This document shows positions 43,646 to 55,392 of a stretch of DNA of 64,000 bases, in pieces. Positions within the stretch are counted from its first letter, which is position 1, and the number at the start of each line of letters is the position of its first letter. Source of the stretch: Gymnopilus junonius (taxonomy: Eukaryota > Basidiomycota > Agaricomycetes > Agaricales > Galerinaceae); NCBI GenBank assembly GCA_015501075.1, contig JADNYJ010000118.1, positions 1 through 64,000 of the forward strand, read 5' to 3'. The translations under genes and the position numbers were made by a program. The notes beneath the pieces are model-generated. The model worked only from the letters and a program-made list of their open reading frames with translations, was not told the origin of the DNA and did no database searches.

Positions 43646-45010
43646 TTTGAGGGCGGCCCGACCCACCCATCCACCCACCCATCTATGCCGTTCCGCCATG
43701 CACCTTCAATCGTTGTCTGTCAACTCTTACTGCGGATCTCGCCACGTCACAAAAAGATGTTATTTTTTTTCCTTTAATTACTCCGGGACGTTGTTTGCCG
43801 CTTTCCCGGTGAATGGTCACTTTTTTTTGCTCAACTCTCATTCAACCTCGACCTCGACCTTCAACATTGCATGCGTTGCGTCTGTGTTTGCATTTGTGGC
43901 GTTTCAGCTGCGCGCGATAGGAAGGTTCAAGATTCAGAATTCAGCGCCTTCGGAGGTCTCGATGATGGGTGATGACGATGACAGGAAATGATGCTTTATT
44001 GAGCTTTGATTTTCTTCTTTCTTTCTTTTTTCCTTTTTTGTTGTCCAGTAATTATACACTATCCTCTTCGATCATCAAGAACTCTTCTCACACCTTGTTA
44101 CTCTTCTCCTCTGCTTGTTCTTGTATCATCATGATCGTCGCTTATCCACCTGCACGGTGTAATTGATGACGTCAGATCGATTATTCTCGCTTTATTCCCT
44201 GTATCCATTTCTGCCTTCATTTCTTCCTTCCTTTCAACCCCTTCTTCTTCTTCTTTTTTGTATGTTCTCCTCTTTGTGAAAAGGCGATAAGGTCCCCCGT
44301 GCTAAAGCTGAAGGCGCTCTGATTATCAGTACATACTCTACCTCCTCCCTCCCCTGACGTCGTCGACTCGAGCTATGTAGTAAATTCGTCCATCCATTCC
44401 CTCATGTAGCGCTCTCTTCCTCTTTTTTTCGAAATTGTTTGCTCTCATTTCTAATTTCTCGCGGTATCGGGGGCTTCATGATCAGAATTCAGGGCTTTCT
44501 GTTCAGATTCGTTGCGTCAAGCAGCCTGAGAATTCTATCTGTCTGTAGTGCGCGCGTATGTTTTAAATTAGGTTTCTAGTGTTTGTTTTGCTGGGGAGAC
44601 GGCGAGAAGGTAGGGTCCCTTTGAAGATACTAGAAGTGCCTGAGGCGGCAGTGAGGCCCTGTCAGTCAGTCAGTTTACGGTTGGCCGTTTGACTCAATGT
44701 GATAGTAAAAAGGAATTCGCGTTTCAAGGGTTCGAACTTGGAGGCTTTTGGGCTGAACTGTTGACGCACGCCCATGATGACGTTGTTTGCTATGCATTGC
44801 TAACGCTCGCCGATTGGCTGATCGTCCTTGAACCACGAACGATGAATATGAACATTGACGTGTCTTTTTCGATCAACTGTACCTAGTACGTTTCATCTCG
44901 GCTGACTGCAGGGTACCAGCCAAGGGTCCTTCAAGGAGGGTCCTTCCTACAATTTCCGAGTTCCAATTGTCCAAAGGTCTAGCCTTCCACGCGTCGACTT
45001 CACCTTTTCT
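43646..45010. other. 3' flank of the PWWP gene and spacer
   Basis: Pyrimidine-rich, low coding signal. Contains CCACCCAT repeats right after the stop (about 43660-43685). No gene supported. Confidence 0.4.
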
Positions 45011-45119
45011 CGAATCTTGATCGTGTTTTTGGACGTTCCCTTGTTCTTGTCAGATTTAGACTTTGACTTTGATTTTTTCTGTCCATTCATCATCATCTTG
45101 ACGTCGCACACACGCGACG

Positions 45120-45310
45120 ACAACGAGTTCGAGCCTCCTATCAGCCTCTATCCGCACGTAATTAGCTCCTCCCCAGTCCAATCTCGTCTCGTAAACGGCA
45201 GCACTTCTCCTCAGAACTCAGAACACCCTGAATACTTGAAGCTCCGGGAATGGCAGTACCGAATCCAGAGAACGTTCTTAGCCTTAGGACTTGTACCCGC
45301 TTACTGCCTT
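45120..45310 (+). pseudogene. Fragment resembling the PWWP gene's C-terminal helix
   Basis: Reads FEPPISLYPHVI and then HPEYLKLREWQYRIQRTFLA before a GTACGTT donor. The second part matches DPQSLKVRDWRHRLQKTFLS of the PWWP gene (42793-42852) in length and pattern. It looks like a detached partial copy of that module, 1.5 kb after the intact gene's stop. No PWWP domain and no continuation found. Confidence 0.4.
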
Positions 45311-47430
45311 GGTACGTTCCACTTGTCACTTTTCACGAGGCTTTACTTGATTAATAACGAACGGCAGTGCTGACACTCTCATAATCAGAACGTGTCCGGC
45401 GCCCGCTGTGGACGATAAGGCTCGACGTGCTGGACGCATTGTGATGGGATGAACCATGTAGGATGGGAAGCCGAGGGTACGCACCATCCTCATTGAGTAT
45501 TGATCGTTCACTTGGCCTCCGACGAGAGCAACGTTGCTTACAGCTGGTACACACGGCGTGTCAAATCTGTTATGGAACGTTGGATTTACTTTCTTTGCCT
45601 CGCCTCGCATCACTCTTCCGCATGTTTGATTGTTGGTGCATTGTTTCCTGATATTCCTTTGCTTTCTCTTTCTGCCTGTAGCTCTCCAAGATCAGGGTCG
45701 TGATAAGGATGTATCGTAGGGCGAGCCAGTGACGCCCTATGGATGAAGAATGACCGTTTCATGCGTAAGCCCAAGTCCACTACATGAATACATGGCTCAT
45801 GATACCCCAGTTGGGAGCCAACTACAGCGCAAACAGCACACTCCTTGGCTGATCGGAGCTAATGTTGCTGTTGGTCGAACAGCAGACGCGATGGACGTTG
45901 ATAATCTGGCAAGGGCGACATTGAGTAGATCGGAAATTGTAATCAAAGTACGTTCATTTCATCTCATAACTTTCTTCATAGCGCTCATAGGGTGACATTC
46001 ATTATAGAGTCGGGCTGTAGGTTGTTCAACTGCAGATGTCACGCCTCAAGGCGGAACTTCAAGCATCAAGCATCAACCTCAGTCAGAGAGCCCAATCACA
46101 TCGCAAGCACTTCGTCGTTGGTGGAAGCTGACACTGCTGCTGGTCCTTCCGCGGGGTACTATGGGCGTTGGTGATGAACTGGCGTGGACGACATAAGAGT
46201 GGACCGGAGATGGGCATCGTAGTATGTTCATTTTGATTCCAAGGGTTCTTCATGACGCTCATAGGTTACCATTCATTATACAGTCAGGCTATAGGATGCA
46301 AGCTGCAGGTGCAACACCTAAGGTGGAACTTCAAGCATCAAGCATCAACTTCAGTTAGAGAGCCCACTTTGTCGCTGATTAAAGCTAACACTGCTGCTGG
46401 TCCTTCAACAAGTTCTTATGGATGCTGTGATGAGCTGGCAGGTGCGACGTGAGAGTAGATCGGAAATTGGAATTAAAGTACGTTCATTTCTTACTCAAAG
46501 GTTCTTCATGACACTCATAGGTTATCAATCACTGTAGGGAGTGCCAGAAGTCGAGAATCATTCCTTGCGCGCTTAAATATTAGCTTGGTACGTCCCACTT
46601 CTTCACTTTCACGAGGTTTTACATACTGAAACGCGGCGCTAACTCCCTCGTGATCAGGACATGCCCGGTGTCCGCTATGGACGACTCACCCAACGTGATG
46701 GAAGCTTATTCCATGTTAGCCTGGCTTGCCAGTCGATCAATTGATTAGAGAAGTAGCAAACTGACGTTCTCTGATATAACATTCCATGTCGGATGTCTGA
46801 GAATACGTCCCATCCTCATGATCGGTCACTTGACTTGCGACAAACGCAACGTTGCTTGGTGCTGGTGCACGCGGGGTGGCGAATTTACCATTGAATGTCG
46901 GATTTACTCTGAGTCTCTGTCTCACCTCACTCTTGCGCGCGCGTTTGGTTGCTGGTTTATTGTTTCCTGATATCTTTTTCCTTTTCCCTTCTGGTTCTCG
47001 CTATCAGACATTTGCGTTATGATAAGGTGTATCGCAGGGCAAGCCGGTACTACTGCTGTTCGTCCTTCGACAGAGTACGGCGGACGTTGATGATCTGGAA
47101 AGGTCGACATGGGAGTAAACCGGAAATTGGAATCAGAGTGCGTTCATTTCTCCTCAATGCTCCTTCATCCCGCTCATAGGCTATCAATCATTATAGGGTG
47201 CGACTGCAAGTCGCGAGCTGCACATGCAACGCCTGGGAGTCGAAACTTGAGCATTAGGCCTCAAGAGATTGAGCTCATTCATCTAGCCCGCGCGTTGGCG
47301 TTTCTTCACTTCGTGTCATCTGGAGGACTGAGCGTGTCTACCTCGTTGGAGCAGGGCGCTCTGAGGCATGCTTCTTGTGCGTTGTGGAACGGTGAGCTTT
47401 GTTATTTGACTATCATCTCCATGGGCTGCT
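45310..47430. repeat. Degenerate tandem repeats, exon/intron-like units
   Basis: Two larger units begin alike (TTGGTACGTTCCACTT near 45307; TTGGTACGTCCCACTT near 46586) and share CGGAGCT...CATGGACGACT-type blocks. Inside, shorter ~260-300 nt units repeat at about 45900, 46190, 46450 and 47090: each has a CGGAAATTG block, AAAGTACGTTCATTTC, CTCATAGG, then AACTTCAAGCATCAAGCATC or a variant. The donor/acceptor-like borders suggest a former repetitive gene. No intact frame. Confidence 0.5.
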
Positions 47431-48224
47431 AGTTTGCTCATATACCGAAACTTTTTCTAGACAACTCATTCATATAATTATATTGCTTCATCGTCAAGTT
47501 TTCTTGATGTACATCTTAAGGACGTCGCTTTACTACGTATGATCTTGAATTATTTTTTTAATCTGTCGGTTTTTTTCTGGACGTGCGCCCTTCAGCGTGG
47601 TGCCATTGCTGATCGAGGCTTTGGATAAATTACCGATGCTTACCTCGAATTCATAATTCGATGATCTATTTCATGTGTTCATCCTCCAAGCTCATGACTA
47701 TTATATATTCCCATGCTTTTCATTGACAGTGAGGGTCTTCCGAGAACTCTATCGTGAGAGTAATCATTTCTGGACAGGTATTTCATGTGGTCAGCGGTGG
47801 AAGTCTTTGAGGATGTACGAAGACGCTGATCCCAGGCCAACTATAGCACAAGTAACTAGCTCTATTGCTAGTGGATCCAGCGTAATTGTTGTCTCCGCAC
47901 CAATTTTGCAGGTGCGACCAAGGAGTTAAAGTCGAATGATGAATGACAGTGGTCATGGTAAGTTCGCTTTTCTCATGTCATGTTCATAGCGCTTGTAAAA
48001 TTACGGCTGAAGACGACGTCTCAAATTCCAACACGAACCATGAACTTTGTTCTCTATAGAATATACTGCGATTTATTTCAACCCGTCTTTACTTGTGAAT
48101 ATGTTCTTGAAACGGTGAGGTTTTAATTCAACTATTCATCTTCACAGTTCCTTGTTTATTTACTTACAGAAATTTCCCCTAGATCGCTTATTTATTGGCA
48201 GTCATTGGATTTAAGGTAGTCTAA

Positions 48225-48690
48225 GAGTCTGTTCGGTAACCATAATCATAATCGATTATGATTATTGATGGCAGCCGGACTTATCCGCAAGCCAAATTGG
48301 GAATCTGTCACAAATCGTCACGACCGATAAGATAGCCTGATATTCGCCTCCCCGCACTCAGCCTCACGGCAAAAACGCATTGAACGCGTGTTCGACATCC
48401 CCACTCAACTTTGAATTATGATACTCTTGTCTCCAGTACAACGGGGATGCATAAATCGTTGTAGCAATACCAATAACATTGACAAGATACGCAGCAGCTA
48501 GTATTAGCTGCCGCCGCCGTGTTTCTGGTGGAGGCGGAGGCATGAAAAGAAGTGCGGGCGACGATAAGATGCGCAGGAGATCGCTTGATAAGGCGTGCGT
48601 GACAGGATGACTCAATTTGGCGAGCGGCGGAAAGTGCCGGCTGCCATCAATAATCATAATCGATTATGATTATGGTTACCGAACAGACTC
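48225..48690. mobile_element. PIF/Harbinger-type MITE, 466 bp
   Basis: Terminal inverted repeats of 54 perfectly matching bases begin GAGTCTGTTCGGTAACC at both ends and are flanked by a 3-bp TAA duplication (48222-48224, 48691-48693). TWA target and a G-rich 'TCTGTT(C/T)GGT' terminus are typical of PIF/Harbinger (Tourist-like) elements. Each repeat contains a 24-bp perfect palindrome centred on CGAT. The neighbouring duplicate has a matching empty site with one TAA at 49644-49646. Confidence 0.82.
48364..48657 (-). pseudogene. Short ORF inside the MITE, possible transposase N-terminus
   Basis: 97 codons inside the element, starting within the right inverted repeat (MIIDGSRHFPPLAKLSHPVT), then PPPPPETRRRQLILAAAYLV and YWRQEYHNSKLSGDVEHAFN. 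A basic RRRQLI... followed by Y(H)NSKLSG resembles the start of Harbinger-type transposases as I remember them. No catalytic DDE part is present. Probably a deletion remnant; the match needs a database check. Confidence 0.33.
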
Positions 48691-50110
48691 TAAGTATACT
48701 CTAAAACGCCAAGACCTCGTTCTTTACTTATTTGCTTCAACTTAATATTCCCAATATGTCTGTGCGTCCATCATGCTATGGTATTTGTAATTTTAAACGC
48801 ACGATCCAGTTATTGGTACCCATATAAGCCTCGATAACGGTCCAAAGTAGAATGGAATTGTGTATGCACTTAACATGTGCACGTCAGTCTGCAGTGGACC
48901 GTCGGTGCGTCGTGGCACCTGCGCTTTGTTATTCGATTGTCATCTCCATGGCTGCTAGTTTGTTCACTTACCGAAGTTTTACTCTAGACAATTCATTTTT
49001 GGCCCTCATTGGGCACAGATCAATCTAAATACCCTTACCATTTCCAAAATTTCGTGACGCAGGGCTCATTTTTGATCTGAGCCTTCCTCCTACAGATGTA
49101 TTAAAACGTGTGGAATACTTTTCCGGGTATTGTTGCTTTTAACGAACATGACGATTACATACGCTCATGTTCCGAAAGGTTTCTTGAGAGGATCATGAAA
49201 TTGGTCATTTCTGGAAAAAAACTTCATCAATCAATGGTGGAAATAATGAAGGGTATCGCATCGTCCTTGATGACGCTGAGCTTGAATCAATGATAACCCA
49301 AATAACTGTGTCTTTTCTAAAGCGACCAAGGAATTAATGTTAGTAGTAAGTCTCGTTCTTCCTATATCGTGTCCATACCGTTCATAAAGTTGCAGCATGG
49401 CGCTTCAAATTTTGAAATGACAGTGAACTCAGACACCATAAACTGGGGCTTGTTTTAATATAATCTAATATCGCTGCTGGAGTACAACTGCCTCGTTGGA
49501 ACTGGTCTTTCTAAGGCACCTTTTAATATGTTCATGAAACGGTGAGGTTTCCATTGCACTATTCATCTCCAGCTCCTTTATTCATTTACTTACCGAGGTT
49601 TCCCCTAGATTACATATTTACTGACGATCATTGGGTGTAAGTCTAATTATACTCTAAAGTCGCCCAGTCCTCGTTCTCTATTTGCTTGCTTGAGTTTAAT
49701 ATTCCTGATATATCTATGCTTCCGTCCATCTTGTCATCGCCTCAGTAATTTGAACACACAATCCAGGTATTGGTATTTATTCAAGCCTGGATAGGGGGCC
49801 GAACTGAAATTGTACTCTACATGTGCTTAACATGTGCACAATAGTATTCAGTGGACCGTCATTGGGTACGAATTTGAAGAAAATACGAACGCTCGCTCCG
49901 ATTTCGTTTCCGTTTCCTTCTTTTACCACTGTGACTTCCAGTCATTGCTCCACTTACAGTACGTTTACATCCTTCGGTCGCCCGACAGTAACGATATATG
50001 ATCATATTATGCATGACAAGGCTGTACAAAACCGAGGTGTTTTCCGAGGACCATCATGCAACGACTGTGGCAATTTGTTGACAAGGTTGTCATCCGATGA
50101 GTAGTGGAAA

Positions 50111-50823
50111 CAGCATTAGCATTGACATTTACCCTCAGCGACAGGAGGTTAGGTTTCTTGGCGATCTCTTATGATTGAGCCCACCTTCAAATGGACCTCC
50201 GGTTACTTTTCCTGAATCGCGTTCTTCTCGTGTGTTTATATACCCAATGTATAATTTAATGATCCTGAATTTGAAAGCTAGCCTTACACTACTATAATCC
50301 GAAAAGCCACGAAGTCGACAGCCAAATGCGAATGAAGGTGAATTTCAAGTAGAATTACTGAAACTCATTAGATGTAATATCTTTCTGCGTTAAAGCGCTC
50401 CTCATTAGCTTAAAGTAGGATAGATCATCCCGATCTCGAGGCTTACGCACTTAGGCTTTAGCCTTCAGGTATATTCTCCGAGGATTTGATTAGGCGCTTA
50501 GATTGGGTAAATTTGAACCTCGTGAAGAGATCCATTCTGCTTCAAGAGTCGACTTAAGAGCGATCTTACATCTAGGACTACTGAAAGTGCTCTATGACGC
50601 GTGCTCCTTCTAACTTTACACATTCTCTGTCCTTTCTGTCGCCTGTAGAAGGTACAGAGTAGCCTGACCTGCCCCAGGTGACTAACGCATATGGTCACTG
50701 ATGACACGGACAAGCGAGCGCTTGTCTGCCCTGAGGCTCAAGCAGGTATAAAATGCTCCGGTTCCAGTCGTCGACTTCCCTATCTTACCCCACCACCCCT
50801 GTCTCAGTCCGGAACTTTCCGCG
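50111..50823. other. Spacer upstream of the amidohydrolase
   Basis: No gene seen. The last ~70 bases (GTATAAAATG at about 50744) include a TATA-like box about 75 bases before the ATG. Confidence 0.4.
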
Positions 50824-53405
50824 ATGAACCCTTCGGATAAAATACTAGCGGCTTCCTCCTCTTGGAATGCAACCATGCCAGATCGCATCCCTTCCACTGT
50901 GTCAAAGTGGAACACAAAAGTCATCTTCACTGCCTCCGTATTGGCTTTCGCCGCATACTATTTCCTAGACCATAAAGGCGAACAAACGTTACCTGATACG
51001 TATGCGCTCTGTTCTCGCGATAAAAAAATCTACACAGTCGACGAGGACAACCAAGCTGTGGAGTGCATCATTATCAACGGGTCTTCTATAGTTTATTCTG
51101 GCGACCTTGGTTCGTGGTTTTTTTCAACTTGAAAAGTGCGATTTGTCCAATAACATCACCAGAAACTGCTACCGTCAAGTTCTCGTCCCGCAACGGAAAT
51201 GCTGGGCTCGCTGTTCGCTATATTCCAGACGGGTCCATCGCTATTCCGGGCATCAGTGGTTCGTTGTGAAAATTCCAGGTTCACCGCCCCGACTTGATCG
51301 CTTGTCTAGATTCACACTGCCACATATTGGAATACGGTGCCAGTCGCCAAATACCACTCTCTGAAGGAAGAACGTTGAAAGGTGAGTTCAAATTGGCCTG
51401 TAATCTATTCCGTCGTAGACTAATTGGTTTTTTTAGAAACGATCTTAATAATTCGAGAGTATATCCAATCAAATCCGGATCTTGAGGGTAACAAGTCGCG
51501 GATAGTGGAAGGATGGGGATGGGACCATGCATCTTGGGACGTAGAGAAAATGCCGACGTGGGTAAGCACGGATCCTACTGAACATTCTTCACGATAAGGG
51601 TTGGGCGCTTGACGCCTATTTTGGTCACAGGAGGATCTAGAGGCGGACGCAGTTGTAGCCGGACGTCGGGTGATCCTGCAAAGTCGTGATGGACACGCGA
51701 TTTGGGTCTCACAGCGTACATTGCTTGAGAACGGGCCCTATCCGGATGTCACTCCTGGAGGCGTTATTATACGCGATGAGGAAGGGAACCCAACCGGTCA
51801 GCTCCTATCCACCAATAGCCGGATCATTATGTTATTCATAGTATCTTCTCCTAGGGGTATTTATGGATAGCGCCCAGGACCTCATCACAAGAGCGCCTTT
51901 AACGGACGAAGAAATGGAACAACGTTTCCAAAGAACAGTCAAAGAGGCTCTGGCGGTCGGTTTGACTTCACTACACGATGCAGGGCTTCAGCCGGACTCA
52001 CTAGCTTTTTTTAAACGGTCTGAATTTCAGTTACTTCAGTTTGATCCGAACTAAATGAGCACACCTTAGGCAAGCAGAAAGGAGGCGGCTACCTGTATCC
52101 TAAATTTCTGATATTTGGAATTCTGTGCTAATCATTTCCTCCATCAGATCCGAATTTATGGTATGACATACTTCGATGAAGAAGGACCATACTGGGGCGA
52201 TAAGAACGAAGCATTTATGAGTCCTACGAAAGATAGGCTTAGCTCCAGGAGCGTCAAAATATTCGCAGATGGTAAGTTGATTCAACATTATGCATGGCGT
52301 ATTCTGACTCAATAAATCGGAATATAGGAGCGTTGAGATCAGGGGTGCTGCTGTTAGTGCTACCTTTGCTGAACACAAACAATTCACTGACGCCGCTCTG
52401 AATCAAGTTGTATGAACCTTATGCCGACAATCCTTCAACTAGAGGTGTCATGCGGATTTCAGCTGAACTTTTAAATACCGTTATTCCTCGTTTTCTGAGG
52501 ATGGCTGGCAAGTTGTATGTGCAACTCTTCCCTTCGATCTCATTCCATCTGCTTCAACTTCGTCCAATCTTCAGAATGTGCATGCTATCGGAGACCGTGC
52601 CAATGCAATAGTCCTTGATGCTTTCGAGTTGGCTCTGAAAGGAGTCAATGTCACTTCTTCTCGGCCTAGGCTTGAGCACGCTCAAATCATGAAAAAGGAG
52701 GACATGCGCCGTCTAGGCGAGCTCGGAGGTTAGTAATTTCCACCTCCAATTAGCTACAAATCGTATTGATAACGCAAATTGTAGTTATAGCCAGCATTCA
52801 ACCTACACATGCGTAAGTCATCACCTTCCTCTAGTTGAGGTGCTGCTAATTAGTCGAGATATATAGTATCAGTGATATGTGGTTTGCACAGGATCGGCTG
52901 GTAAGGTCATACTACAGATTTCGGTTTCCAACTAATAGGAAAACATAACAGGGCCCCGAAAGAGTAAAAGGACTGTACGCATTCCGCGATATAATCGATA
53001 GCGGAGCGCGCATTACCTTAGGATCCGATTTTCCTGTAGATGAAATCAATCCTCTAAAAGGTTTCTATGCAGCGATTACCAGGTTGTCCGTAGATGGCAC
53101 GTCGCCTCACGGCGATGGTGGATGGTATAGCAATGGCTTACTCTGACTGTCGCAAGGTTTCTAATATATTTTACGCCAGGTTCCCTAATCAACGACTAAG
53201 TCGTATGGAGGCTCTTCGTGGCATGACAATTGATCCTGCCTACGCATCTTTTACGGAGGATATTCTTGGAAGCCTGACCCCAGGAAAAAGAGCAGATTAT
53301 GTCATATTATCTTCAGATATCACGACAATTCCTCCTGAGAATGTCTTACAGACCAAAGTGCTCGCTACCGCTATCGACGGTAAAATTGTATTTGGAGCAT
53401 TGTAA
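50824..53405 (+). CDS. Membrane-anchored amidohydrolase (YtcJ/Amidohydro_3 type)
   Basis: Residues 35-50 form one membrane span (VIFTASVLAFAAYYFL). The metal-hydrolase core is spliced from at least 11 exons; those read with good splice sites include 50824-51109, 51163-51258, 51310-51381, 51437-51561, 51631-51795, 51855-52017, 52070-52094 and 52148-52271. Motifs: GISDSHCHILEYG (metal HxH, created across the 51259-51309 intron), VEGWGWDHASW, RDGHAIWVS, GLTSLHDAG, IRIYGMTYFDEEGPYWGDKN, NVHAIGDRAN, RLEHAQIM, TLGSDFPVDEINPLKGFYAA, TPGKRADYVILS. The ending KIVFGAL-TAA is at 53405. One-base shifts near 52345 (G-run), 52405 and 52500 break the frame. Substrate unknown; the family cleaves amide or formyl groups. 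Confidence 0.78.
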
Positions 53406-53989
53406 TGAATATCTTTTCTTCACTAACTGATGAAGTACATATATGAACCGAGCGGATTGTTGCTTCCTTTTGGTGACAAGCCACAGTCAACCGCCTCCGT
53501 GTACTTAAAAACTATTTTCAAATGCACTAAATACATATCTTGTTTCGAGCCGTACCTTCTATGGAGACTGGTGTTGTGCGCATCACTTTTATTTCCAGCT
53601 CCGTATCTTCATTAAATACTGTATCTACTGCTTGAGACCGGGAGTCCTCATGGACTGATTTGTGTGTTTCCTGGATGAGGATGAGTTTTTGGAGTGTGGC
53701 AGGGGAACTTGCCATGCTCTCCCACTGGGTTTTAGTCTTTATTCCTGCCCGTGAGGCCGGGGAAATTCACAGATCAGTGGTTTGTAGAAACGTAACGGTG
53801 ATAGTGGTATGTGCCCCGGTGGTAGACTAGTAACACTTCACCAGTAGCTAGTGTAGATGACGCGGCTTTTCTACCTACGGGCCGGTCGTTCCAACATTGG
53901 GACCTCCCCGGTAATAAATTCCTTTCCTTTCCTTATCAAGATACTTAAAGGAGGACGGATTCTATGGGCCAGAATGTACACCCATACAT
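53406..53989. other. Intergenic between convergent genes
   Basis: Shared 3' flank of the amidohydrolase (plus) and the F-box gene (minus). No feature supported. Confidence 0.4.
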
Positions 53990-54988
53990 CTACGAAGTGG
54001 AAGCGGGTGGTCCTTGTTGACGAAGCCGTCTCATTTCCCTGACCTTTTCCGCCCTCGTCCAAAAGTCATCCTGCCTTTGGACGTCTTTCTCCCATCCCTT
54101 GATGCTGTCAATTGTTTCCTTCATTTGCACGACACGAGGGTCACTCATTACTCCAATTTCTAAGTGACGGGAATTTCGATGTTCAGTGGCATCGAATACG
54201 TCCAGGTCATCTGTGAAATATAGAATAAGTATCTGAAGGTGGTGACATTCCTTGAAAATGGCGTCTACTAGTTCAGGCGTCGAGTAGTCAATTGCGAGAT
54301 GCGTAAGGTTGGGAAGATCGGCTAAACCTTGCCATATTTCCCAGCGACAGAATTCCCTAGATACCAGTATAATGTCCAAATGCGTGAGGTTCGCAAGAGT
54401 GGCAGGTTCCAATCCCCGAAAGTCGAGGTCGATGGCATTTTCGTCGCTTTTACGGAATAACTCCCGGATGTTAACGCACAACCTTCGGATTGGAAGAGCT
54501 GCGATGATAGGTTTAAGTGGTTTATAAAGGCCGGTCAGTGACCATAAGGACAAATTCAGGACGTTAGTGCAATGTTGCAGTACCTCGACAGCTTGGGGAG
54601 CCAGCACGCCCTGAATGAGCACATGCTTCGCATGCTGTGTCGCCTTCTCGAAAAGTGGTAGATTGATAGTGAAGCTGTCATACAGGGGAGGGCGGCTATA
54701 GGCGGGCGAGAAGATGAGTACTGCATACAACAGCGGTTCCATCCTACATAGTAGTCTCGAATCAGCTCACCGACAAAACAAAATTTCTTGGATCAATTAA
54801 GCGTACCACTGTTGAACCCTTCGAGCCACAAGAATTAGGTTTGCTATAGATCCTGGAAAATCGGACGCCGTTATCTCAAATATTTCGCGCTCTAATTCAG
54901 CAGGGAGTGCAGGGTAAGGCGTGACCGATGCTTCAGAGGCAACATCGATCGGTGGCGTGTGTGGTAGATCAGTCAACGCCGAGGACAT
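53990..54988 (-). CDS. F-box-like protein, 311 aa, two exons
   Basis: Exon 1 (54988-54807) encodes [20 protein letters not shown], then [20 protein letters not shown], the F-box core (LP-x-E-(L)-x-x-x-IF), and [19 protein letters not shown]...GTAG intron (54806-54744) joins TG to GATG, giving [10 protein letters not shown] in frame. Exon 2 (54743-53990) carries leucine-rich spacing ([58 protein letters not shown]) and a charged C-terminus. This '[13 protein letters not shown]' type is a large mushroom family of presumed SCF adaptors. Intact frame; target unknown. Confidence 0.8.
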
Positions 54989-55392
54989 ATTTACCTAAAC
55001 AAAAGACATCCTCAAGAATGAGTCAGGTTCTAAGAAGGAATAAACTATACATACACGCCGACCTAAAAAACCGACCTTCAGGCTTGCTTCAGAGTAAACG
55101 TTCAACAGACAATAGTAGGCCGTCGGCTGGTAGGAAATGTATCGAACCAGTGAGATCTTTGTGTTTTGGAGAACGTGAGATTAAGCTATCGCGCGCAAAT
55201 TCTGCTTTCCTGTTGGTGCAGGGCAAGTCGAAGGGCAAGTCAGTAAGTGGCTCACCTGTGGTTACATAATACTCGTCGATAACGGTGCCACGTGATTACT
55301 TCGCAGCCGCAACTGAGGAATCCCGAACGGTTTTGTCTTTTCTTTGCCTACATTTGAGATCGCTGCTTGATTTGACGGAAAAGCATTGAAAT

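Larger units (their letters stand above)
47390..50110. repeat. ~1-kb tandem duplication, left copy split by a MITE
   Basis: 47.40-48.91 kb (without the MITE) aligns in order with 48.92-49.87 kb: the TCATCTCCATGG(G)CTGCTAGTTTG block, CTCTAGACAA, the CCCCTAGAT block, ATTCCCAATATGTCTGTGC / ATTCCTGATATATCTATGC, the CTTAACATGTGCAC block and CAGTGGACCGTC. Short protein-like stretches occur (WKSLRMYEDADPRPTIAQVT at 47795-47855) but the family is not recognised. Confidence 0.6.
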
